A stretch of 64,000 bases of DNA from Lepisosteus oculatus (lineage: Eukaryota; Chordata; Actinopteri; Semionotiformes; Lepisosteidae), in NCBI RefSeq assembly GCF_040954835.1, contig NC_090698.1, forward strand, positions 27,519,501 through 27,583,500. The letters are read 5' to 3'. The notes under the pieces are model-generated. The model saw nothing but the letters and a program-made list of their open reading frames with translations. It was not told the origin of the DNA and searched no databases. A program made the position numbers and the translations under genes. Of the stretch, positions 36,201-48,840 are shown piece after piece. Every line of letters begins with the position of its first letter. Within the stretch, counting starts at the first letter, position 1.

Positions 36201-37660
36201 CTCTACCAAGAGCTTGACTCCTGACCGGGCTAATTGTCCTACTCTCTCTTTTCACCCCTTTTTGTTTATCTCAATGTTTCCCCAGTATCAATATGGGAGT
36301 TATTTCTATTCTAGCGTTTGTCTTGTTTAGATCAAAACCACAGCTTAGGTCCAGCCAAAAAGAGAAAAATCATCTGCTGCACCCTCGAGTGCAAAGGTCT
36401 GGGAACTGCCCTTGAGGACTTCTGCCCTCAGAAGTTTGAGCTTTTTGCCCTCGATGTCAGTGATACTTTCACTTCAAAGTCACCTACCCAGTCTTGTGGC
36501 TCACTTTTTCATGGCTGGGAAACCCCACCGTGGTCTTGATGGCATTGCACATCCACTCCAGGACACAGATGTTCAACCCTTAACCCCTTGAGAGAGTTGA
36601 CGTCAGCAACGCCCTCTCCATTGAACACATGGACTACAAGCGCAAAGATACTGAGGACTCCCTTCCAGATACTTGAGGGCCCCGAATGAAGGCGCCACTC
36701 CCTAGACAGCTGATAACCAGGACCTTTGTCAACAGAGGTTTGCAGAGGGAGGTGACATCACTCCTGTAAGTCATTCAGTACACCCAACCCAGTTACACAT
36801 AACTCTCCATTGCTCAAGAGAGACTAGAAAAATGTGAAAGTCCACTGTGGTAACCAGCAGGTGGCCACAGACATTCAGAACCTCCCAGCTCACTGAAACT
36901 CTCAAGCCCTGTCACCGGCATCAAAGCACTCTGCACCCCAATACCTCCACAACTGCGCAGAATCTTACCACTGGCCAGCCTGCCCAGGGAGAGGTGCTGT
37001 TTCAGAGCTGGGAAATTCGGGATTCCTGTCAAACCCTGCTTAGATTATAGTCGCACCAAATCAATTTTACTCTGGAGCTTTGAGTTTGTCAGGTTTGAGT
37101 ATGTGCTTGATCTCCCCCTGACCCGTGAGTTTGTAGTGATCCAGTATTTTTGGGGGGTGGGTGAAGATATTACCCTTCCAGTGCTTATACTAGCTGCTTG
37201 AAAGGCATGTATTTCCCCCCATACATACATATCGGAGCTGGTTGCCGAGGTGCAATCCATGGCCTAAAAGATGGGTTTCTGCTAGCAATCACACCCACTT
37301 ACTAAGGGAGTAATTGTAGTAATGCCCTCCCTCCAAATGGTCCCACACTTATAAGGGTTACCAGCCTTTCTACCAAAGACATCTACATCTCAGTCATTAA
37401 CCAGACCAGGCTCAAGGTTCTATATCAGTCCCTACACTGTTCTGCCTGGTCCATACTTTAGATAACCACAAATGACATTCAGCACCACTCTGCTCCTGTG
37501 ATTTCCTGTTTGTCTTACCTGCTGGTAAACAGGACACATTCCACAGGAGCCATGGCCTTTAGTGGGCATCTGGATGGCAGCCACAAGGTCTTCCAGATCC
37601 ATGTCCACAAAAATCTACAATTAGAATCTCGCTCTTAACAGAACACAGAAAACCGCTAAC
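33216..37660. other. convergent intergenic region COPS4-plac8, left part
   Basis: No coding exon recognised. 33.2-36.0 kb is AT-rich and without an identifiable repeat. 36.05-37.6 kb is distinctly more GC-rich and has short open frames on both strands (for example around 36318-36539 and 36814-37032) that I could match to no family. This part may be a decayed mobile element. Confidence 0.4.
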
Positions 37661-37663
37661 CTG

Positions 37664-38134
37664 CTGCTGGAAGAGGCGTTAGTGGGGCCAGCAGGGGGCG
37701 CTAACCCTGTGGCTCATGTGGGTCCTAATGCCCCAGTGTAGTGACGGGGACACTATACTGTAAACAGGCGCCGTCCTTCGGATGAGACGTAAAACTGAGG
37801 TCCTGACTCTCTGTGGTCATTAAAAATCCCAGGGTGTTTCTCAAAAAGAGTAGGGGTGTAACCCGGCGTCCTGGCCAAATTCCCCATTGGCCTTTATCAA
37901 TCATGACATCCTAACAATCCCCCTCTATAAATTGGCTTAATTACTCTGCTCTCCTCCCCACTGATCGCTGATGTGTGGTGAGCGTTCTGGCGCACTATGG
38001 CTGCCGTTGCATCATCCAGGTGGATGCTGCACATTGGTGGTGGTGGAGGGGATCCCCATTACCTGTAAAGCGCTTTGAGTGGAGTGTCCAGAAAAGCGCT
38101 ATATAAGTGTAAGCAATTATTATTATTATTATTA
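37664..38134 (+). repeat. 5S-type SINE, head lost
   Basis: About 470 bp. It starts at GCTGCTGGAAGAGGCGTTAG just after the 5S-derived head would end, and continues through GTGGGGCCAGCAGGGGGCGC, GCCGTCCTTCGGATGAGACG and GCGTTCTGGCGCACTATGGC to the AGCGCTATATAAGTGTAAGC tail and (ATT)n. Confidence 0.88.
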
Positions 38135-40273
38135 CCTCCTAAACGTTTCCCCCAGCTCATCATGAATGCAGCTGGTTGTCTGATCATGACTGCTTGGGTA
38201 TTTTATCCACATCGCTGATGACTGCGTTCCCTATTAAACAGGAGCGATGGATTATCTTCAGAACCTCGAAACCACTGAAAAATGAATGCAGTCATCAAAT
38301 GTTTTGGGTCCCTCACCACGGTCCTGTCTGCCCTTTGACAAAAATAGCACAGAACAGCTCCGACAGTACTTTCCAAATTTAAATAAAAGGGGTAGAAGTA
38401 TAACCTTTGGGATGACCCCACTTTGTGGACTAATCTGGTACAAGGTCTCAGCATGTCAGTGCCAAGCAAAACACTCCTATATTGTTGATACAAGCTACTA
38501 ACAGAACCAAAGTTGTCAAGACAACACATTGTTTTTATTGTCTTGTGTGTGGACAATTGCCTTCTAATCAGGCAAAACCTGAGGGTGTGGAAGGGATTTC
38601 AATTTATTTTCTCAGCTGCCATCACTGTCCTGCCCTTAACAGTTGTGTAACAGTGTGAGGTAATAGCTGAAGTGCCATGGTACATCATAGTACCAAGGTT
38701 TAATAAAGGAAGTAAAAATGTTTTATAGCCTGTAAAAGATAGGAACCCCTCATGGGAAAGAAATGTGACTCAAAAGGACTTTAACACATGAGGCAAGAGT
38801 TAATGACCAATGGCTAACATATCTGTTATAACTGTTATAACTGAAATACCATAAATCATCAGTCACAGGAAGACTTTTCAGGTTTCAGGTAACTCTTGTC
38901 CTGCGAAACTATTTTAAAAATATCTAGCATTTCTCTTTAGTTAATCAGATAAAACTACAGAGAGAGATCTGTGGGACTGCACTCGAATTCTATAAAATAA
39001 AAAAATACGTTCAAGTTAAACAACTAATACCTGAATATTGATGCTTTAGATGAATCCAGTCCTGTTTAATTAAAAAAAACTTTGAGCCTGAAGCTCTGGA
39101 GTGAAAGATTGGAAATTAAGAAATGTAATCATTTGTATTTGCTTAGCTACACCCACAAGTGGAAGAACTAATACATGTCTTTGGCGGTAGAGTAAAGCTG
39201 GAAACGTTTTTCCAATTATTTTAGAACTACAGAATTGAATTTAGTTGATACTGTCACCTCAATGAAAAAGTTCTGACATCAGTCTTGAAAAAAAAAACAA
39301 ACAGCTTCAGTAGGAAAGGAGCCGGATGAAATCTCATTGCCAGAGGGTTCAGATTTTGTGGCTAATAAAAAGCTGTGTAACCTCAAGTGAATGAGTTAAT
39401 TGACGATTTTGTAGTCAATAGGAGTGGGGGAATGAAATCTCATTGCTTGAGGTCTCAGATTTTCCGCTCAATGAAAATCAGTTGTCCACCTTTGTTGCGA
39501 TGATGCAAATTAAACCAGTTGCAGAGTTAACAATAAGCCAGGCCACGGTACATTTTGAAGAATATGGTCAGCTTTTTGTGGATGTACTGTATGGGAAATT
39601 GATCAAGGTTTTTAAAGTGTTTTTTTTTTTAATTCCAGAGAAACAGTCAAATCAACAAAGATATAACGCAGCCATTTTGAACGTTTTACTCATTTTCAAA
39701 TGGTTTTCAAAACACTATACGTTTCAAACGTATTGACACAAGATAAATCAGCACATTCACACAGAATGTCACATTGGGTTTGGAAATGTAGTGTGCTTTT
39801 TGGATTTTAAAGAAATATCAGATGTAGTATATCATCAGGTTGCTCATTCTGTGCACTGCTGGTCTCCTTTTCTGCTCCTGCTGCATCTGAAAGACATTAT
39901 TTTATTATTAATTATTTTAATAATGTACGTACTGTGCGGACGTGAGGTCATCCACAGCAATACCACTCCCTGTGTTATCTTTACTAATCAGCAGGTCTCT
40001 TCTGATCAAAAAGAAAGGGGGGTTATGACCTGAATTATTTCATTTTGTGCTAATGGCAAGGACTAGAATATGGATAGTAGACAATGCATTTGTGACGATT
40101 TTATTGATTTTGTTTTGAAATGAGTTTGAATTTTACACATTGCTTTTTATTGCCTTTTATCTTCTTTCCCCCCAGAAAAGATGTTCACTCTATGTCAAAG
40201 CACATAGGAAATCTCATTTTATTACACCTAGTCCTCAGTGACTCTAATAACCTGCTATTTTAATCCCACTCTG

Positions 40274-40279
40274 TTTATT
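40274..40279 (-). terminator. plac8: candidate plac8 poly(A) signal
   Basis: Minus-strand AATAAA (TTTATT on plus) about 157 nt after the plac8 stop. Another TTTATT lies near 40217. Which is used cannot be told. Confidence 0.4.
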
Positions 40280-40435
40280 TAGGTTGCCACACTCCTGGTT
40301 CCTGGTTCCACAGGAACCCAGTGTTGCTTGTGCTTGAACAGAACAACTTAGCACACACTAACACTTCTTTAGTGAGAAAAGGTTGGGGGGCACAGGGGTT
40401 GGATAAAAGGAATTTTAAAAAGTACCTCTTAGATA

Positions 40436-40540
40436 TCAGAAAGTGCCTTCTTCCTTTCTTTTGTCAATATCCCTCTTTAGCTGACAGACGGAACACACAA
40501 AGCAGAACTGATGGTAAAGGAAATCCGTACACAAGGATCC
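40436..40540 (-). CDS. plac8: plac8 last coding exon
   Basis: 35 codons including TGA, too short to stand out as an open frame. The acceptor TTGGTCTGCAG is followed by GGATCC. The peptide GSLCTDFLYHQFCFVCSVCQ then LKRDIDKRKEEGTF aligns with the human GSICDDY...CTLCQIKRDINRR...RTF end. Phase 0 entry matches the previous exon, and the ending TF is shared with human. Confidence 0.9.
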   Translation of the reverse strand, partial: GSLCTDFLYHQFCFVCSVCQLKRDIDKRKEEGTF

Positions 40541-43500
40541 CTGCAGACCAAGAGTAAAACCATGATAAGAACTTTAGAAATAAAAAAGTCTAGCACGTTA
40601 TCCAGCATTGTACAGTAATTTTATTTAGTTTTGTCCGCTGAATTCCTTTGTTTAACATGCACTGTAACCATCCTCCATCCATTTTCTAACCACTTCATCT
40701 AATTCAGAGTCGTGAGGGGAACTGAAATCTATCCCAGCAAGCAACGGGAGCAAGGCGGGATACATCTTAGGTGGGACAGCAGTCCATTGTAGGGCACACA
40801 CAGACACGAATAGTGTAGATTCACACCAGTTCTCTAAGAGGCCAATTCTTCCAGTATGTTTCTGGATTGTGGGAAGAAACCTGAGCACCTGGAGGAATCC
40901 CACATAAACAAAAGAAGAACATACAAACTCCACACAGACAGCACTCCAGGAATTCAACCCAGGGCCCCAGCGCTGCTAGGCAATGCTTACTACTGTGCCA
41001 CTGTGCTGCCCCTTCATTGTAACCATCACTCCGTTATCATAACGTTCTTTGTCCTGATTAAGGTCACAGTACAGTCGTCTCCATAATAAAATCGCACCCT
41101 AAATCTAAATCTTTACAATTTCCAGTTCCTCTCACCACACTCCGAATGCTTTGTGAAACCCTATGCTACCTGTTCCTGCAAGGAGTTTGATTGTTCTTGC
41201 ATGCATCTCTTAAATGAAAGAAAAACACTTTTAATATTCAAAGACTCCAGACATGAAAATAGTACGATATGTAATCTTTAAATGCTTCCACAAAAACGTC
41301 AGGTCGTCCGTCTAAGTGTGCTCTATGATGCTATGAAGCTTCAGTGTGATGTTCTATAATCACCTTGATGTTGTACTTGGTCCTGTAGACACTCCTCATG
41401 GGCATTGTTAGACCACAGAGGCAGCACTCATCCATGTCACGGGCAATGGTGCAGCCCAGGCAGGGGAAACAGAAGAAGCCATAGCAACCTGGCAGGACAA
41501 TAAACAGCACAGTCTATCACAACAGCTTTCAATGAACAGCAATGACATGGCCACAATCACTTTCAAGTGGAGCAAGTGTTTCCATCACATGAAACAGAGT
41601 TTGTAACGAAAGTTCGGGAGGGATCAATCAGGCTCTGCTGTCGTTAATTACAGTAGCAATCACTCCCGATGTCATTTCCTCTCCTAGAACACTAAAAAAT
41701 ACTGTACGTAAAGCACTTCTCTCCCTCACATACATCTTTTGCATCCCACCTCCAACCCAGCTCCACCTCTGCAGCTGCCCCTTGGCCACCCTGCAAGAAG
41801 GTCCCAGCCTCCTCACCCTCTGGCCAGGAGTTTAGCGCTCAGCCAAATTTTCACTCCATAAGCCGTTCCTGACACTTTATTCTCAGGCGTTGTTATTCTT
41901 AGTGAAAGGGAAGTCGTTGTTAATTGAAGATCATGTGGTCGGTGTGCTGGGATGATCGTCTCGAACTAGTAGTTCTACTGCCTGACCCTGTTTTTTGGTC
42001 ATTTTTGTTACTCTCCCTGGCTTTTCTGGTTATAGTATGTTAGCCCAATGGAAAGTTCCTGGGACAATATTAATTCAAGTACTCCTCCTCCATAAACATA
42101 ATCCTTGTATGCTGGTCCCTAATCCATAATGCACGCTTTGATAATAATGATAATGTTTCTTTATTAGCCCTATACAATTTCTTGCATTAGGAACGCATCT
42201 TTTCACATACCCCAGCTTTTCTCCATGGAGACACAGACAGGGAGAGAAGCTTGGGGTCAGAGCGCAGGGTCTGCCATTGTACGGCACCCCTGGAGCAGTT
42301 ATGGTTAAGGGCCTTGCTCAGGGGCCCAACGGAGTAGGATTCCTCTGCCGGCTGCGGGATTTGAACCGGCAACCTTCCAGTCACAGGCGCAGATCCTTAG
42401 CCACAGAGCCACCGCTCCGCCCATTTGTCCATGGGAACACATGTTTTGGGAATGTCCACATTTGATTAGGTTTTAGAAACAGGTTCTCTTCTTGGTCAGC
42501 TGTTTTTAAAATTGATATTCCTCGCTCTACTCAACTACTAAATGATAACTCAGATCGTAGCCTCTTGGCCTCTGTGTTTAAAAAAAATGTCAGTGCTGAT
42601 TTGGAAAGCTCTACAATCACTCCCCTGATTTAATCAAATCCTTTCCTGTCTGGATATCATCTTCATGGAGCTGCATGGCAGTGCTGCAGTTGGCATGTTC
42701 AATTCCTTATTGCAGTCTTACTGATTCCATACAATACCTCTACTAGAACTATATGATTCTTACTTAGAATCGGGTGTATTGGGGGTGGAGAAATGGAATA
42801 TTGTTGGCCTGTAATGTTTTCTCTTTTTTTGTTCCCGCTTTGGAAAAAATCAAAATGAAGAAGAACAGTACTTGTGCACAAAATACAGAATATAGAGGAA
42901 AGACAAAACTATTCAACAAAGTTCAGTACATAAAAATTCACACCTCTTTTGGAGCTGATAGTCATTAGATAAGAACAAAAAAAGGGAGAGAGGAAATGAA
43001 GAAAGAAGATACTAAAACATATACATTGCAATAGATGTAAATCATGAAAAACAACAGCTTTCAAAATGAAATAGGGCTTTAATATTTATCTTTATCTTTA
43101 GTTACGTTTAGTATGATGAATATATCATGTTTATCATTATTTAGGGGTACAGAGGTGTTGTACTATACTAAACACTTGTTTATTTTACTAGGTTGTTGCA
43201 CTTCTACTAGTTTTTGATTCATTTCAGTCCTTTGTGCTCAATTATGCATTTCAAGAATGCATAATAATCATATACTGTACTAAGTATAACTTTACCAAGC
43301 CTGTTCTTCTTTTGTTATTTTTGTTAATTTTGTATACAAGTGCTTAATAGTCAATAACACACAGAAAAAATCATTTTAGAATGGTGTCTCTCCTTTACCG
43401 TAGACATCTTGACTTGATTTTGACAAACTCTCGGAAGTAATTTAAGTAGAGTGTGGGGTGACAAAAAGATTGCCTGCTGTTCTGTTTCAGTGGTCATGGT

Positions 43501-43606
43501 ATTTGTACTTACAGGTACCACAGTCGTCACAGAAGTCGCAAATTCCAGTCTTCCATTCTGAAGGCATAGCACTGCCTCTAAACTGTGGCTGAGTAACGAC
43601 TGCCAT
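40436..43606 (-). CDS. plac8: PLAC8 (onzin/cornifelin-type cysteine-rich protein), complete coding region
   Basis: PLAC8 is a small cysteine-rich protein of the PLAC8 family, linked in mammals to placenta, leukocytes and adipocyte regulation; its biochemical function is not settled. Three coding exons (43606-43513, 41488-41364, 40540-40436) join in phase to 107 codons plus TGA. Motifs in order: an N-terminal MAVVTQPQ; EWKTGICDFCDDCGTC at residues 17-32; a FCFPCLGC core near residues 37-44; ARDMDECCLCG and MRSVYRTKY in the middle; and VCSVCQLKRDID near the C-terminus. Human PLAC8 has the same layout (115 residues). The usual CC of the last cysteine cluster is FC here. It converges on COPS4, as in human 4q21, which supports orthology over a paralogue. 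Confidence 0.93.
40673..41017 (-). repeat. tRNA-derived SINE in plac8 intron 3 with target-site duplication
   Basis: Reversed tail (CCATCCATTTTCTAACC), body (GAAGAACATACAAACTCCAC) and reversed head (TACTGTGCCACTGTGCTGCC). The 10-bp direct repeat TGTAACCATC flanks it at 40663-40672 and 41018-41027, marking a clean retrotransposition event. It lies in sense orientation between the plac8 middle and last exons. Confidence 0.9.
41364..41488 (-). CDS. plac8: plac8 middle coding exon
   Basis: 125 nt with acceptor TCCTGCCAG and donor AAG|GTGATT. Encodes the cysteine-rich core CYGFFCFPCLGCTIARDMDE, then CCLCGLTMPMRSVYRTKYNI and Lys. Reading past the donor meets a stop after 11 codons, so an unspliced or early-polyadenylated form would lose the last cysteine cluster. 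Confidence 0.93.
42136..42423 (-). repeat. second tRNA-derived SINE family (V-SINE-like), minus orientation
   Basis: On the minus strand it starts GGCGGAGCGGTGGCTCTGTG (A-box-like) and GGTTCAAATCCCG (B box). The central CCCTGAGCAAGGCCCTTAAC is of the kind seen in V-type fish SINEs. It ends with an ATTGTATAGGGCTAATAAAG tail and an (ATT)-type repeat. It is inserted into a LINE remnant in plac8 intron 2. Confidence 0.75.
42424..42850 (+). mobile_element. LINE ORF2 C-terminal remnant
   Basis: The plus-strand reading just after the SINE gives HMFWECPHLIRF, then a stop in place of Trp, then KQV. This resembles the C-terminal HMFW.CP...FW..V motif of L1-type reverse transcriptase proteins. Further on are WKS-like and other degraded codons. 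It is clearly non-functional. Confidence 0.5.
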
Positions 43607-43628
43607 TTTCTGCCGCTTTTGCCAGACA
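43513..43628 (-). CDS. plac8: plac8 first coding exon (coding 43606-43513)
   Basis: The ATG at 43606-43604 begins MAVVTQPQFRGSAMPSEWKT and the exon runs to DDCGT plus one base of Cys. The donor T|GTAAGT is strong. The acceptor TTTTGTTCTCAG ends at 43629, giving 22 nt of 5'UTR in this exon. A further non-coding exon must lie upstream (higher coordinates) and was not identified. Confidence 0.92.
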
Positions 43629-46600
43629 CTGAGAACAAAAATCACACAATACTGTTCCCTTGTCATTTTGTGCATTATAAAAGCGAAACATGCCTGCTTG
43701 AAAGGATAAAACTGTAAGATATAAATTTTTACAAATGTCTGAATTTTATTTAGCAGAAGTATATATTTAACCTCACCCCACACCATAGTTCACTCTCTTT
43801 TAGAGTAGATTTTAACTCCTCTGAGATGTGAAAAAAAGGTCAGGGCATTCTTTTGTTGGAAACAGGCTGCATAAGTAGCCTTTTCGGTTATGTAACAGTC
43901 ATAGTCAAGGATGTCTTAATGTATCCTGCCTTTATAATTCTCATAACAGATGAGAGTGGGCGCATATTTCTGGAAACCTAAATGTCATGTTTTCATCTTT
44001 TTTATATTACAGTAATTTAGTTTGACCTTTTATGTATGGAAGACTTGAGACAGAGTTACAAGAAGACTGTAAGAATCTTATATAACACAGCCAGATTTTT
44101 AATAAATAAAATGAAGACATTTTAAAAGCATAATTCAATTTGGGTTTGGAGAACATCGTGAAATTAGATTCTTGTAAGTATCTGCTTCATAACATAGAAC
44201 TAATTATTTTCTCATTTTTCTTGAACTGGTACTGTACAAATGAATGATCCTAGTGAAATAGTTGGCTTAGAACTTCACTTGTTAAAACAAATGCAATATG
44301 TGGCCAATTTATTAGTTTTCTTATGAATGTCGTATGCACAGTTGTTGATGTGTGTTGAGTTTTAGTCTCTATTATATGCTAAACCTACATCTCTTAGTAA
44401 GTGAAATACCAGTTATTCATTGCGCTCAAATTCTTTCAGTAGTTTCAGATTAACACTCTTAGTCCAGCAATGTTTGCTAATGATGTTAATTTGAATTCCA
44501 GAATAACAACTGCATATCTTATTTAAACCATTATTAAAATTCCAGGAACTCTAATGCTACTTTCAAAGGATACGCACCAGTCCATAATTCCTTAATAACT
44601 AAGATTTCCAAAGATTTAAGATTTTTTTTTAAAGAAGTGGTGACAAATGATAACGCATGTTCTTCCTATTCATTGTGAAATATTCTCTGATTAAACATCA
44701 GTGTTTCTGTTGTTGGATTCAGGTGTGTTCACTTTATTCTGTGAAGGAACACCTCGTGTGCTACATACACCCATAGCTCACACTGCACTACTAAATATTT
44801 TCATGCTTTATGAAGAATTGAAAAAAATTAGAAATAGAAAATCATTTTCTCTAATAACAAGCAATACAGAACATGATGAAGAACATATCTGGTCCCGTGA
44901 CTGTATAGAAACAAGAAATTCTAATAAACTACAAATATATACAGTAGCTAATAACATTACTTGAAATGCAAAATTTGAGTTCACTTACCTGAAGCTCCAG
45001 TACAAGTGTTTCTTTTAGAGCTACAGTTTACAAGTAATTTGCGTAGAAAGAAAAGTAAAAATGCTAGTACCTTTAGATTTACTGTGTTCGAATAAACAGC
45101 AGAAGAAATAAAGAGGTCCTTATTGTCTAGTCTTTATTGTGATTCTCTAGTTAATGGTTAATTTTTATTAGTTCTCTTCACCTGTAGTGGTTTCCTTGGT
45201 ATATTTTATTGTTGAAATGTGCTGATACATGGAGAGAGAGGTTTTGCAAGTTTTATTATTGGAGATATTGCTATTTACAGACACAGGCAGAGGTACTAGT
45301 TAATGATTAAGCTTGTTCTAATAAGCACACAAAAGCACCAAATACACTTTTTTCATATGTTGGACATCAATTACAACAACGTACAACACACAGCAGAGTC
45401 GAAAGAAAAGAAAAAAGCAGAGGAAGAAACTAAATAGGAGAAGCACACTTTTTGTAGCACTACCCATGGCCCTGGCTTGAAAAGCTACTGCAACTGCAAC
45501 TGCACTCAGATGAAATTGGTCAACATACATAAGACAAGGATGCCATGTAGCTTTTGAACTTTTCTCTGGAACCCCTAAGACTGTCTTTCATTTCCATTAT
45601 AAATATAATTTTTTTTTTCAACCAGCAAAATCTGGTGTCTTGCCAGCAGGGTGGCAAAGGCTATTTTTGTTAGAGTGCTTTGGGCAGGTAAAACTCAGAA
45701 AATTGTAGGTATCAGGCACAATGGGTGTATCCAAAACTGCAAAGTTAAATGGACAACCAAACCAGCCTGTCACAGGCTCAGTCACAGACAGGGTTAACGT
45801 CATATTAGCTACTCAGGTTTATGACAGATGTTTCCATATACAGTTTTGAATTGTATGAACCACATGAAGGGATTGTTCTAACAGCCAATCTACTATCAGG
45901 GGCTGCTAAACCCCTCTAACTCTTATAGATAGCTGTGCAGGATGTATATTATTTGATTATTAAATTATTGGTGAAGGGGTTATAAGTGCACATTGTCAAA
46001 AGGGATATATTATTTGATTAATGGGATTCATATTTTTCTACAAATGACTTATTGTTTTAGAGATGGTTGGGTTTAAGGAAGTAGTTTGAGCAGAGGAGGG
46101 ATTTTTCTTCAATCTTTCTGCCATACCTCTTCAATAAAGCATCCTGATCCGTAAGAGGTTTGTTAGCTTAGCTGTGTCATCAGATATTGGACCTTCTAGT
46201 GTGGTTTCCAAGTGGATTTGTATTGAGAATAGTTGGTTTAACCGATGTAACCAATGTAAAACCAAGGTAATGTCACAGAGCAGAAGGAATGGGTGTTGGG
46301 TACCATGTGTCAAGGGCTGAATGGATGTGAATTGCATTGATGTGCCAGTAACACTCTAGCATTGATCCAGTTTCCTGGCCTGATGGAGGGCACTCTTAAC
46401 ATGAGCGCTAGGCAATCACCCCACCATTCAGGGGTAATGTGCGGGGTTGCAAAGTAGGTTTGACTGGACCTGTGATTGAGAAGGTGGACTGAGAACAGGA
46501 AGAGACAGAATGATGCATCTGTACACCCGGCCATATTTGGACAGCCATTTCCCAAACAAGCCCTTGGGAGCTGGCTCTGCCCACACAAAGCTTTCCCCCA

Positions 46601-48455
46601 CCGAGGAAGAGTCAAGAGCCTTTATTTAGAAGGTTTAAATAGCCCCAGTCAGGACAACAAAAGGTGATCCTTTGGAGTATAAGGTTGGAGGAACAGACTG
46701 CAAGCTGTGGACCCAGTAGGACTCAACAGGACAGCAGGGACCGGGAGCAGCGGAGGAAGACTCCAGCATCATCTTACTCGACCTGGACTCCTAAACTGGA
46801 CTTGGAAACAAACAGGGTTCAGGCAGGGAAACACCAGAAACAGGTTCATTGAGGGCAGCAAGAACTGGAGAAAATGCCCAAGAACTACCAAAGAGCTACA
46901 CAGAGGACAGAACTGCGGGATTGAATTAATTTGGGAAATTTGTCGGTTAACTGGGGTCCAATAAGGTGCTTCTGGCTAGCCTGGAATGTGTGTCTTTCAG
47001 ATTTGGGTCTTATATAATGTTCCCTGGGTTTTGGACAACCAGTATTAACTCTAAAGATGTATCTTTTTGAAAACAGAAAGGGCACTGTTGAAGAAAACTC
47101 AGTCTTCACTCAGGTTAGGAGGTTTGTCAAACAGAGATCTTTAATTCAATCGGCTGAAGGGGAGCATATCACAGAGAAAGGGTTTCCCTTAGCACTCAGT
47201 AAAATGTGCTCGCTTGACTGAAGTTACACTTTCCTTTTTATACATTAAACATAGGCAAGATTTTGAAATATCAACGAAACATACAGGGAAAGGAACACTG
47301 TCAGAAGTCTTTCAAACATAAACAAAATGCCATTTGGCGTCCTGCAATCTGATTTAATTCTCCCTGGTTGAACACACAGGTGTGAAAAATCACAGACTTC
47401 AGATGCAGAAAGACAGTTGTCTTAGGTGCAAACAGAAAACCTTTCCCACGCATAGTCACTGTCTTCAACCTTCTCACTCGGTCTTCCACAGCACCTATAC
47501 TATACTTCTGTCTATTCGTGGTCTGTGTGTGCACTGGTGATACTGGGGGATGAATAGAACCTGTGGCAAAGAAGTAGGGAGCCCAGCACCCCTAATAACT
47601 CCTAGGTGCCGTAGTTGTGTACAAGACAGGAATAATTCTTGTTTGAAGGGGTCACCTTACTATGGCAGTTACCCCGAAGACAATGGGGGTGTATTAAAAG
47701 GCCAACAATTCTCTGTCTCTATTGAGATATAACGTAAGGCTGGTGTAATCCAGATGAAACTTTCTCTACCTTCCTTAAAACAATTGTGATGTCAAGGTAT
47801 TGATTCAAAAGATGATCACAGAATTGAGTGCCTGACAGACACTTGTATTTTTAATTAGACAATTTAGATTGTTCTGTGTGTACAATGGCGACAGTGGTGT
47901 GGTTCAGAATAAGCTAGAATATAGACTTGTGACAAAAAGAGACCCAGGAGGTCCCGATCACCTCCAAAGCCTTTAGAGCTTTAATATCTAATCACACTTT
48001 TATATCACTGTTGAAGCACAAAGAACCTTTTTACTCACATTACTGTTATTTAGAAAGAGGAAAAAAGAAGATAAATTATTTCAAAAGAAGGTTACAGATT
48101 ATCATATGAATGCCTGGCTTCATATTTAAAATTAACATAATCATATAAGAGAACCTTTCTAATGATAAATAACATTCACAGCATCTGCAATCAATGGGAA
48201 TCATGGTTTGTTCTGTCAGTCAAGGCTTCACAATGACACATTCTTCCAATTCTTTGGCGATGTACTAACACTGATAATGACAATTTAACATGATTTTTTC
48301 ACCAGAACACCCAAACAGGCATAAGGACCATGCAGTTCATTTAGTTGAGTCAATCACTTACACATCCAAAAAACCACTTGATTGACAATAAGCTTTAAAA
48401 AAAATCCAATAAGGCAAAAGAAACAGGTAGGGTGTGCTTAAAATAGAAGATTCTG
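43629..48455. other. intergenic / plac8 upstream region without recognised exon
   Basis: No coding exon of known type was found. It probably contains the non-coding first exon and promoter of plac8, but no splice donor could be singled out. 46.3-46.95 kb is more GC-rich and includes a TTTAAATAG box and purine-rich sequence, possibly a retroelement piece that I cannot name. Confidence 0.35.
47088..47540 (-). mobile_element. possible solo LTR, minus orientation
   Basis: On the minus strand there is a TATA-like GTATAAAAAGG (47244-47234). About 100 nt downstream follows an ATTAAA poly(A)-type signal (47145-47140), then an AGATCTCTG-containing segment ending TTCTTCAACA at 47088. That order fits the U3-R-U5 layout of a retroviral-type LTR. 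No primer-binding site or internal genes are seen, and no target duplication was confirmed. Confidence 0.3.
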
Positions 48456-48840
48456 TCACGAACCATATTCCTCTCACCGCCAACACCTGCGCACTAATGA
48501 ATCAATTGTCACTTCTCACACTCTTCCCTATTTTTACCCTCTCACTCCACTCTGTCCCCGCTCACCATTGAGAATAACCCTTGGCTTTCTCTTGTACGTT
48601 TACTATTATCGACCTGATTTCTGATATTCCCCGCCTTGTTTTTTCTCCAGCTTCGACTTCGTCTCATCTCGCGTTTTGGATTTGGATACTCTCAACCTGA
48701 TTCTTGTGATACCCAACCTAGCTCTTCTACCTCGACTATGACTTTTGCCTTTAGCCCTTGGGATTTGGACACCAAACACTAGCTGCCTACAGTCTCGGCG
48801 CCACATAGGGTCCAACCAGGTACTCTTAATGTCACCCTTG
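48456..48840 (+). mobile_element. element with TGTCACGA end, member 1
   Basis: Starts TGTCACGAACC, then pyrimidine-rich sequence with CTATTTTTACCC, GACTATGACTTTTGCCTTTA, GGGATTTGGACACC and near the end CATAGGGTCC. The same succession of features, with the same strand asymmetry, is found at 49476-50011 (minus) and 62275-63165 (plus). End position approximate. Confidence 0.4.
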
